Shown here: positions 1 through 12,000 of the stretch, in pieces
Layout of the letters: each line of letters opens with the position of its first letter
Numbering within the stretch: position 1 is the first letter of the stretch
Source of the DNA: Candidatus Omnitrophota bacterium
Lineage (GTDB): Bacteria > Omnitrophota > Gorgyraeia > 2-02-FULL-51-18
DNA: 34,743 bases
Assembly: GCA_023247935.1 (NCBI GenBank)
Contig: JAHFFM010000002.1
Coordinates: 1 to 34,743, forward strand
Reading direction: 5' to 3'
Notes under the pieces: generated by a model
Seen by the model: only the letters and a program-made list of their open reading frames with translations
Databases searched by the model: none
Told to the model about the DNA's origin: nothing
Program-made: the position numbers and the translations under genes

Positions 1-3000
1 CTTTGAGAGAAATTTTTCCACGAACGAAAAGTTTTTCTAAAGTCAGGTCTCTCATATAAGGAAAAATATTGACCACTCTATTTCCGACTCTTCCTACGAA
101 ACCGGGGATGAGATCCTGTGGGCCTTCATAACTTTTATCTTCGCGTATCTTTCCCAAAGTCCTAATCGCTCGAATGACTCGTCTTTCATTATCGTGCAAC
201 TGTTTGGCAAAATCCGTGAAATCTGAAACTTTGATGACCACGACCTCTCCTTTGGGAAACTTGGCTGCTTGCACCGCCCCCACGTCGGTTCCCTTGATGT
301 TGCCTATAAACTCGCATCGACCCCCGTCCAAAATCTCCCCCACCACTTCCCCGGAAAACCATTGGCGGGATTCGCCAGCCAGCCGCGCGCCTTTCTGGGA
401 GGCTGCGTTATTTTTTCGGATAAACTCTTCTAAAGTTCTATCCCCATCATCCTCATCCGGCACCAAATCCCCTGCATCAATCGCCACAAGTTCACCCGCC
501 CGCGTCACCCTATATTCGGTTGCCACGACAAAACCTGCTAAACGTAAAAGCTCATTAACAGTCAGGAAATCTTTGTGTTGTTCAGGAGTATTAGTATTGC
601 CTCCTAAAATAATTTGCATGACGTACCCCGTGACATCCCCGGACTCAACCACGCCGTAAAACTTGGCGCCGATCCCAAGCCGGTCTAACACCTGGGCATA
701 AATCAACTCTCCTGGAGAAAGGCCTCCTTTTCGATACAACTTCACGGCCACAGGCTGGACACGCCCATCGATTTTTGCCAAGCCTAGAAAAACACCCAAA
801 GAAGAGACAGATCTCTCCTTTTCACTTATTCTTGGCAAACTTCCGAGAGGCGATAAAAGCTTTATCTTTTTAAATTGATCGGGTTTTTGGGCAATAGGAG
901 CATAGGCAATTTCTCTTCTGTGATCCATGGCCCAAGCGACATTTTTAGGAGCTTTGGAAAAATCAGCGTGGTCATTTCTGATTTCAATCCCAAATTTTTT
1001 GAATTGATTGTCGTTGGCGAGTCGCGCAGCGGCAGGAATAGAGCGAGCTCTTACACCCTCTGGAAAACCGACGGATCCGCCGATGAATTGAGATCCTGGA
1101 GAGGTATTGGTAATGTTGTAATTCATCCACTTGAAAGAATCTGGGGGCAAAGCGTTTCTTTTCTCTTCGTTTAAGAGATTTCTCGGAGAACCAATAGAAG
1201 AACGCATGATCACAAAAGTACCTTGGGCATGGGGACTTAATGAAACATACGGTGTGAAATAAGCGCGCTTGGCAACCAGAGTGATGGTGCGAGAGTCTAC
1301 CGCGTTTTTATCTTCTTCACTGATTTCCGCCGGCTTAAAGTGCCATTCAGAAGGTTCCGGCGCCCATCCCCAATGGAGAAAAGCCCGATAAGTCCCGTCG
1401 CTCAAAGATGTTATAAATTGATTTCTTTCGTCCACTGTCGCGAATTGAAGTGTAGTTTTAAAATCTGCCCGTTGATCCTGATATTCCATTGAGCCGCCTT
1501 GCCACGCGAACGAGGATAAAGGCAACACCAGCGCTTCATCGATAAAGCGTTTGTAGTCTTTGATGCCCCAAACCTCGACACTTGGCAATCTCCGTCCGTC
1601 GGGTGTTTCCGTGTATTCGGAGCCGGGACCTTGTTCATGCAACACTTTTTCGTTGCGTAACACGCGCTCAAATACCTTGGCCAATCTCTTGAGACGCTCT
1701 CTATCGAATTTTTCGGAAGAAAATTCAAGCTCAAATTGACCTCTGTCATCAATCGCCAGCATCATCATCTCCGTGGGTTTTGATAAACTGGCTGATTCTG
1801 GCCTGCCATACCCATTAAAATGCGCTTTGATAATTAAGGATTCGTCGTATGACCGAGCATATTGATCAAGAATCTCCAAAACAGCGCTCGGACGCGCATG
1901 AATCCCTCGATGCGACAAAACACGCACCATCTCTGTATAATTCGCCAGTCGCGCGGCGGCTGCTTTGGGTTTGACTGCGGCTTCGAATCTAAAAAATTCG
2001 TTCACCTCTTGAACAAGCCCTTGCAATAATCGCGTGCTTCCATTCCATGAGGCTTGTTCTGCGGCAAAAAATAAACGCGCACTTTCCGAATTTACAACCA
2101 AGAGACTACTAAATCGGGCAAGTGCTTGTTTTATCTCATTAACACTAATTGTTTCTTTTGAGTCTCTAATAGTCCGAAGTAAGTGCGCCTTCCTATCAAG
2201 AATTTCTTGCGAACGAAGGTGTGCCTGTTTTTTTTGGAGGGCAAGCCCTCTCACGCGATTCATCAAAAACGATTCTTTTAGTTCCCGAGCCACTCTTATT
2301 TTTTTGCGTGCCTCCAATCTTGCGGTTCTACTCTCAAGCTCTGCTCTATAAAAAGTGGTTATTGCTTCGCCTGAAAACATTTTAGGAGCAACGCCTCTAA
2401 GAACTTGCTTCATTTTGGTAACAATTTTCAGTTTGTCTCCTGGAGAGATCAGGCGTGGATCAGAAAAAGTATCGTCATTTGTCAGCCTTTGTAGCATTTC
2501 TAGAAAAGGTTGCGCATCCGACACGGCCAGGGCTTTCAATCGAGTCACCAGATCGTACTCAGCATTTCTGGTAAGTTTTCCTTCGCAAAGAAGGATAAAA
2601 TCCGCTAAAACATCATCGGAAGATACCTGTCTTCCTGCTCCCCACGGAAAAGTATCTGCCGCCATCTGATCTGTCACGTCAATCGGATCACAAAAAGCAC
2701 CATCATGAAATAAAACAAAGTGTCGACTAACTTTATTTTTAGTATCGTAATACCATACGCCTCTAGCGTTTACTTTCTTACCCCCAATAGATACCCCGTG
2801 AAAATTCACCCAATAACGTTTTGTTTGGTTAGAGAGCCCAAAGCCGGATAAACGAATCTCGACTCGCTTTCCTTCCAAATTATAGAGGTGATCTGGTTTA
2901 CGATAAGCGATACTTACTAGATCAGCGTCAGAGTTGGGAAAAAACGTGCCGCCATTGGCAAGCCAATAAACATTCCACTGAGCTTTAGCGTTATTCGCCA

Positions 3001-6000
3001 TATGTGTTACTGTTGGGATTTGAGGTAAATGCCAATAACCCACCATGGGTTTACCTGCAACGTTTTGAGTGACAACTTGCCCGTTCTGATAGAGCACTAT
3101 GGAATCTAATGGGATTTCGGAATGCTGTCCTTTTTCTGAAGGCGCCCAAAGCGTGGCCACCCATGCGTCTTTTGCAATCCACGGAGCTCTTTGAATCTTA
3201 AGAATTGGTTTCTCAGCACTACGCCGATATACAAGACGCACATTTCGAGACCAAAAATTAACAGTATGGTCTTTTTGATCTAAAGAGAAAAGGCCTGATC
3301 CCCTCGGGAAAGAATCTTCAGTGATTACCTGGAGCTCCCAAGGAAGATCATCGTGTATAACGCCGGATAAAATCTCCATTTGTAAAAGTTTATCCGGAGA
3401 GGGCGATGAAAAATTCATGTGGCCAGTCACAAATTTTCCATCTCTAACAAAAGGATATCTAGCTGAGACAAAGCGCTTTCCTGTGTACTTACTAACCACA
3501 TGTAACTCAATGTCATAAGCATTGGGACCAAATTTGAAAACAGAGATCGTTGCAGTATCATCTCCTAAATAAATCGGTTTGCCAGTCGCGTAAACCAGAC
3601 CTCTCGAATCACTTTTCTTTTTAAAATACGTCGTTCCTACTTTCAACCTTCCATATTTTTTTCGTAAGGGCAACTGCCCCACCTCTCTCAAGCTAAAGGG
3701 GATCTCCTCATTCAGCTCCATGTACGGCAAAATATCGACAAGCCCCGCTAATCGGGTTACAAGTGTCTGTCCATTCAAAACGCCTTGATGAATTCTTGCT
3801 AAACGCGCGCCGGTGATTCGAGCTACCTCTTGTTTCACAAGACCTGTTTTATCGGCTAATGCAGGCTCACTATAACTTTTCCCGCCCGCCTCTTGATTCA
3901 GCCTTTCGCTTCTATAAAAAAGAGCGATGAGATGATCTTTCACGCTTCTACGATTTACATTAAAGATGGGCTGTTTTAGATAAATCCTAGCGATTTTTTG
4001 GAGATGGAGCGATTTTAATTTCAAAGCTTTATTCAATACTTCACGTTTCAGTTTCTGATCTTGGGTAGAATACGTTTTCGCCAGATAAATGGCTTCGGCT
4101 AATATTTCCTGATAAGCCACAGACCAGTGGCGATCATGAAATTGATCTTCTCTTGGATCAAAAACTTCATTCCCCACCGTTTGGATTTCATCAGATAAGA
4201 TTTGTATCGCCTCTGACCCGCCTTTCAACGAAAGCGTCATGGCCCAGATCCAATAGTGCTCATAATAACCTTCGGCATTCGTGACGATTTTAGATTTGCG
4301 CGTCTCTTCGACATTTGTAAATTCTAGTAGAGCGTCCACATAGTCCAGATAAAGGTCTTCATTCTTCCTCAGGTTTTGTGTAAAAGAAAACTCCAGAGCG
4401 AGACGAACCATCACTCCGGTAGCTTCGTAATTTCCTTGGGCATATTGTGCTTTCATCGAAACCAGTTGTTGAATTCGATCCAAAATATCGTTTTGATGTG
4501 TTTTTGCCAGCCTCAATACCTTTTCCAAAGAAACGTTCGGATTTTTTATAATCTCCCCGACTCTTTTCCGGTGCTTCTCTATCACCGCGTCCACAAACAA
4601 CAAATCGGGACTTGTTTTGGGCGCTTCCGCCAGACGAGCCCCCAGCTTTATCTTCAGTAGAAGTTGATGAGCCAGTAAGGTACTGGGAGGATGTTGACGG
4701 CCAGAGATCACCTGCCCTAAATAACCGTTGATCCAATACCTCGCCCCCTTATCCATTCCGGCTATCATCACCAGGATCTCGGAGGCCGCTTGCATCTCGA
4801 TAGCCTTTTTTCGCGACTGAGATTTAGGCGCGATGGCTACCAGCAGCAAACGGTAAAGAGTTCGTTTGGAAACTTTGCTCTTCCATGCCATCAATAAAAA
4901 GGTCGCGATTTCATTTTTGTAGGGCGGGTAATAATTTTCATTTTTTAAGTGCCCGATCAAAATGTCTACCGGATTATTTCGCCATTCATTTTTTCCTTTT
5001 GTAAAAAATAGAGGCCTTTGAGATTCGTCCTTGTTCTCCCATTCTCTCTGCCATTGCATCAAAAATTCCAAGGCTTCATTGGCGGGTTTCTCCGGAGCAT
5101 TGATTTTTATTTCGCTTAAACGATCTAAAATCTCGTGGAAGGAATCGTGATAACTTGCCAAACGCGCGCCTGCGCTTAAAACTATGGCATCGGGAAGATT
5201 CAATCCATCGGTAGAGTTAACAAAACGGCAAGTGCCAAGATTACGGCCTGAGCTGAAAGCTAAATCATTAGTTTCCCTGATATGCCTTTTGGTAGAAAAA
5301 ATAAAAGTCGCGCTAATAGAGGCGACCACGACTTCTTTGGCGCCACGCCAAAGAAGAGCCGCGGGTAAATAAGGATTCGTTTCGGAGATCCCCTCGACGA
5401 TGAAGGTTTTGTCTTGGACTTCGGCGGGCACCGACATGCCTTCCAAAAGCTCTCGAATTCCAACCGCCACTGGGTTTGCGCTTTTTATGTCGCCCTTTGA
5501 AATTACCGCTCCATCCCCATTATTTCTAGAAGCATACTCCAGTTCTTCCAAGATAACCGGCAACGCTTCTGTTCTAGAAAGGAGATCTCTCGCTTCATCG
5601 AAAATGGTGCTACGCCCTCTCACGCGGTTAGCAGAAACAGAGAGCAGATAAGTATCTTGAAAAAGACAGGCGCACACATAAGCCAATCGAGGCAAACGGG
5701 AATGCCCTGCTTTAAAATTTGCGAATGCATTGTAATCTTTGGCTTGGCAAGTATCTCTCAAAAACTCAAGCTGGCTTTTTGCCGGATTAGATCCTCTTAG
5801 TGACCGCAAAATATAGAACACCAGCGTCTGATCAAAAAAAGAGATGGTTTTTGGGTCATCCACCATCTTCCAGATAGCCGTAAAAGCATCCGCGTCAGTC
5901 GCTGGTTTTTGCGTCCAAGTCCCCTGCCGAATAAGTATTTCAGAAATCAGGTTGATCGCATCCCGATCCGGCGGCGCGATGGAATTTCTTTTCTTATCCT

Positions 6001-9000
6001 TAAAATGAAGCGCTTTTTTAAGAAATACAAGAAACCGTTTGGCTTCCCGTTGACGGCTCAATTCTTCAATCATTCGTATCGCCGCTGATTTTCTCGCAGT
6101 GAGTCGCGCACCTTCCCCAACCCGACCGAATATTTCGGGATGGGCGACAAATTCCGGCTCATTAACAGAGAAAGGACGGCCAACCAACGCGTCCAATCTT
6201 TGTTGGACAAAACCGGTCAACCAAAAATAGTCGTCTGGGTTTCGGCCGCTACCAAAAATAATTTCCCAAGACTTTCCAGAGGGTTTTAGCAAACGATCTT
6301 GATCATCAAATTTCAAAGCGATGGATGCGACATAATCGCCTTTCCAATTCGCCGCGTCATCCCAGCGCGCAGCATTCTTTACCGGCGTGACGCGAATATC
6401 GTATCGGTCTTGTTCCGGCGCCAAATCAAAATGGATCAAATACTCCCGTACAGGCTCTTCTTCCCCGCCTGCAGGGCCGGGCGCGATCCAATAAAAAGAA
6501 GCTAAGCGACGAGGGTCTCCATCCAAAGCCTCGATAAGGCTAGGTGTCGACCGTCGAGAAACCTGCATGACTTTCTGCCAATCTTCAAACCAGTCACGAA
6601 CCGTATCTTCCAACCATTCGTAGGAATTGTGTCCAAATAAGTAGAAGTCATCTCTAAAAATTTCAAGGGGCACGCCGTGTTCATCATTGCGCACCTGAAT
6701 ATACGCTCTTTGGGCTCTATGTTTAAGAGGTAGATTTTTAGGGGATAAATGCCGATGTTTATAAAAAATCAGTTCTTCTCTTCCGCGAGGAATCGGCGCT
6801 TCAGGCACAGGAAACACATAAATTTCATAGCTAGCGAATTCATAGTACCTGGGAAATTGCCATGAATCGTTTGAACGTTCGGGTTGGGAAAGCAGAACAA
6901 TGTAAGATTTGGCTGGATCTTTGGGATCCTGTACTTTTAAATAAATCCGGTAAGGCAAAAGTTCTCCCGCCATAAAAGTCGGTGCGACATAATTGCTCCA
7001 ATTTTTCTTAAGCGCGGATTCGGTACTGGCGTCCAGCTTCGTCTGAAGCTCTTCGGCGCTAATCATGTCTTTGCGGGCGGCCAGTTGTGAAAGCTGATTG
7101 GAAAAACGACCTTGTGCCCGTGGTCCCATGCCTTGAAAGGTGGCATCGGCACGTTTGATAGCGCCCATCAGAGCCTGAAGTTCTGGCTTTGCTTGCAACT
7201 CTTGAGAGACTAGATGGCTGTGAATCACATCGCCAAAATTTTTGTCTAAAAGTCCCAAGGGATCGCTGGCTCCAGGCACTGTTTGGATCGCCTCCCCAAT
7301 CAATATTTTATTGGCGCCCGCGCGGAACTTATTGAGAGCGTCTCTTTCTTTGCCCCAAAGCAACTGGATGCCATTATCCACCACCGTACTAAGGACTGGA
7401 GAAGAATTGCTCGACAAAACACCCGCCTTCGCGCGAGCCATGACGCGAGCGAGAACCGCTGGCTCATTGAACTGAAGAATAAAAGATTCGGCGATCGGCG
7501 CAGCCACTTGTTCTGCCACCACAGCCGCCGGTTCTGTGAGAGTCGACAAAATGCTGGAGGCTAGTGGAGCTGTCACAAACGCCGCCGTCACCCATTGGAA
7601 AAATGTACGGCGACTAATCACCGGATGACGATCCGCGAAGATTTGATAAAGTTTGAGAGTGAATGCCTCCCAGGATGTGTAATCTTTATTCAACAGAGTC
7701 GTCTTCGCCCAACGCGAAATCATAGGCACCATCTCGGAATAAAGTTCTTCGTGACCTTTTAGAAGCGCCTCAAATTGCCCCAAAAGCTCATTGTCGTTTA
7801 TCTCGGGATGTTTTAAAGAGGTTTGATAAATTTTCTCCGCCGCGTCGCCGATCAGTTGACTGATCCGAATCGCTCGCCCCGCCCGAGCCTGCGAATCCTC
7901 CGCCAGCCGTGCGCCGCCCGTCTGCTCATCATCGGGGATTCCAGAGAGGAGGCGCATGCTCTCTTCAAATTTTTCGGCTAAATTTAATATTTTGTCCCCA
8001 TGGGAATTAAATAGTCGTTCGCGTCTTTTGAAATACCTCTGAGCGATTTCTCTATTGTCCGCATCCCCATCGGTTTCTTTATTGCGCTCACCCAATAGAA
8101 TTCTCCAAATCCATCTGTCAAATGCCTCACTGCTCGTTCGGCGTGGAAGCTGGGCATGATAGGCCAAAAGATGCAAAAGACTGAGCATGCGGTCGAGATC
8201 GTCTCTCGAGATCTGTTTTTTCTGCTTAAATGAATCATAAATTTCCCGCACCTCTGTTATTTGCGTGAAATAATTAGCTTCAAAGTAAACCTTGGAAACC
8301 CCCGGCGCGACAACAACAAACTCACGAATCTTATTCAAATTTCGTTCGATACCTAACAAAGCCTCTTCCGCTTTCGCCCAGTCAAGGTCACCAGACTTTG
8401 GTTCCTCCGCCAGCCGCGCGCCGGCTTGAGGCAACTCGGCCATAATAGCTAGCCTAATTTCAGCCCAAGATTCTTTAATTTCCTGAAAAGCCACTTTAAA
8501 ATTGGAGAATTTTCCATTTAAACCGCTTCCACCATCAAATACAACCCAAGGAAAGTAGAAGCTGAGGGCTTGGTAAGGCACGGGTTGATCAAAACTTCCG
8601 TTATAATTCGAGGGGCGATGAGATGAGAAAGATCCGGTGGCAATGGTTTCCCCTATCAATAATTTAGAATCCATAAACTTCACCAAGCCCGCCAATTCAT
8701 CTTTGTGTTCTGCGATAAATTTCCTAAATTCGGTCACGTCATATTGATTGGCGGATTTGATCAGCTGATCCAACAACCCAAGCATGGCGTAGAACCGATC
8801 AGCGTCTAACCATTCACGATAACTTAATTTCTTTTTTACTCTTACTTTGTCATAAATCCAAAATTGAATTCCCGAACCTAAACGCTCCATATCCCCAAAT
8901 CGAGCGCGAATCTGCTCTACTTTTTCTGCCATAGTGGTATTTCCAATTTCAGGCAGTGACTCCGTCGCCGTTGCCAACCGCGCGGCTAGAGGTTTTTTGG

Positions 9001-12000
9001 CGACAATGAAAATATGGCTATTGGGATAAACTTCTCCCCTTTCCATCTCAAAGTCCTTCTTCCATCGGTCTTGCAAATAGGGAGCAATGTACGCTTCGAC
9101 GTGTTCGATTTCAAAATAATCTCCGAGTAGTTCTCTGTACTGGCTTTCCGTCATCTGGCCGGCTGACTCGTCCATATCTCGGTTCCAGAGATCCCCTTCA
9201 AAATAATATTTGCTTAAAAAATCATGCAAGTCGTAGCTTGAAAGGCGAACTTTTTTATGGGAATCGTCCGTATAAGAAAAAGAGATTTTCCGGTGCCGGT
9301 ATTCTTTTACAAATTTCTCAAACTTTTGCTTGGCATATTCCGTTTTTAAAAAAACTTCGACCTCGCGAGGCTCCGGCTTCACACCATCTCTAAAAATCAG
9401 AGTGCCACCCGGTTTGAGCAAATCTTGCGCAAGCTTCAACACGCGCCGACTCATTTCCCGTCCAAAAGAAACGTCGATCTCATGTAGAGTGCTTGAGATA
9501 ATCACCGTGCTGAATTGGCCTTTAAAATCACTGGGAATATTCCACTGCGTCAAATCATGCCTGTAAAATTCGATTTTAGGGTGATTTCTTCGGGCTTGTT
9601 TGAGAAGCTCTTCGTCAAACTCAATCCCAACGACTTTAGCATCAGGTAATTTTTGCTTAACCAGCCCCAAAATATCCCCCGCTGCCGAACCTAGTTCCAT
9701 AATTTGATCTCCGCGGACGTACTCCACCATCCGCGCCTTATCTTTCATTCCCAATAACAAATGCCCGCGCACATCTTGATCAGAAAAATCTGTTGGCTGC
9801 TTAACCAATGGTAATAATTGGACAAGTTCTTTTTGACTGAGTCGTTCAATCGCGGTATGGACTAAAATGTATTTTTTAGAACCTTTCCATAAAAAAGCCC
9901 ATGTGAATATCCCTCGAATAAATCTAAATTCCTTTCGGCTGGTCTTTTCCCGATAACTAAAATATTTCCTTAGCACGTCTTCGTTGACGACCTCCTCTTT
10001 TGTCAAAGAATAATTGAATCCCCAGATAAGCATCGCCTTCCACGCCGCCTTAAAAAAATGATCTTTGGCCAGCGCCATGATGTAGATCACTTCCCGCTCC
10101 GTCTCTCCGTACAAAGTTTCGGGAGCGGGTTGATTCTCCGCTAAACGTGCGGCGGCTTCGATTCCTTGCTTATCCCATGCTTTGCTGACCATTAAAAATA
10201 GCCAGGCGGTGATCTGAGAGAACTCCTTAAAATTTTTAAAATCTCCAATCGTTGAAATAACCCGGTGGGTTTGCTTGTCTAGAGCCATAGAAAGCTCCGC
10301 TGGACTTCCTTCAAAACGGGTATTCTCATAAACCAAATACTTTATAGCGATAACGTCGCGCGCTTCCCCCTCATCTACCGCCACCATCCCTTGAAAACGA
10401 ATCCCTATTTTTTTTCTGCCACCATTCACAGTCAATTCGATTTCAAGAGGCATCATCCAGCCATCGGAATTATCAAATTCTTTGGTAACCCTTGCGGTTG
10501 CCCCCGCCAGTCGCGCGGCTAATTTTCCTGTAATTCTTCCAACCTCCACTTCTAATTGACGATATCTATCCGAGTTTTTTACAAGTGCGATGGTGTGATA
10601 ATAAGGATCGTTTATCACCCGCTCGTATAGATCAAAAATATCTCCTTTTATACTCTCAGGCGCCGCTACAGTAACCGTTAAAAATCCGCCTTCTTTTATC
10701 CCAAGAAGACATAATCCAGTCCAGGAATCCATCCTAGTGAGACGAGATTTATTAGCGGCAAGGACACGTACCCCCGGAATATGGTTAACAAGCTCTGTTA
10801 AACTAACCAGACTTGTGGCAGGACGCCCATGGAGTTTTGGCCAAATAATCTTAAAATCTCTAGACTCAAGCTTCCCCCGCCTTGCCGTCAGCCGCGCGCC
10901 GCCTATTTTTCTAACTTCTAAAGTTAAACCGACTTTAGGAAAAGTCCCGAGCGGGTGTTGGTCTAAAGTAAAATTAAGATCGGCGTCGCTTCTTACGATG
11001 CCTCGAATGGGAGTCGCTTGTTCTTTGCCGTACTCATCGAAAATTTTTCGTATCATCGGACTCATTCTTCGCATGGTTTCTTCGCTGTCACTGATAAAAA
11101 GATGACCATGCTTGGGATTCAGCAGAGGAACAATGGGCGCAAACATGCCGTAGAGCTCTCCTTCGACTCTTCCATTCACCATATTCTGAGTTTCTTCATC
11201 AGCTCCAGGGACAGAAGACATCAATCGAATAGCCATAAGCATCCGCGTATTTCTGGTGACCGCATAATTGGGTACTCCGAACATCAATACATAGTTAAAT
11301 TTATTTTTGCTGGAAGCTTCCTGTAAATCTTGCCAGGAATCAAAATATTGAATGCTTTCGCTGACTTCGAGCTTGCGGTGCAAATGCTCTTGTATTTCTT
11401 GAACCATGTGATCCGTATCAATAGCTGTCACCTCAAGACCGCAGAAAGCCAACAGCGCCGGCATATAGTCCCGCCCACCGGGTCCAACCACCAAAACTCT
11501 TCTGCCTTTTTCTAATTTCATTGAAATCAATTTGAGAATAATTCGCTCTTGCTGAGCTTCATCAAAAATAGTCTCTCTTGAAAGCTGATTGATCTTCCGA
11601 AATGCTTGCCTAAATTCATCGGCGGATACAAGCGGTTTGTCTACCGACAGCCGCGCGCCTTCATTCCAGTCGCGCCCGAGCATATCCATGATGTCTTCTT
11701 GGCCTGTTTTCCATTTGTCTCCGCCATAGTAGTTGATTAGTGCTTTTTCTAAATTTTCGTTGGTATCAGCTACAAATACTTCTGCGTCAATATCCAAACT
11801 TTTGTCTTGAGATTTTAAGTAGCTCTTTGCGGTGATATCGATTGCAATATGATGCTTGCTAGACCAAATATAGGCTACTCCGTGATTCATAAACCTAACC
11901 GGTCCCGTTTGATCTAATTCATCACATCTCAGTATGTCTGCTGCAAAGCCTTTCATTAAACTTCTTAAAAGGTTGGCTAGACTCTGGCTCAGTTCAAAGC

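Noticed and set aside
4359..4736. Minus-strand frame of 125 codons inside the giant gene
   Set aside because: It is in a different frame from the giant ORF, low in complexity and without motifs, so it is a chance shadow.
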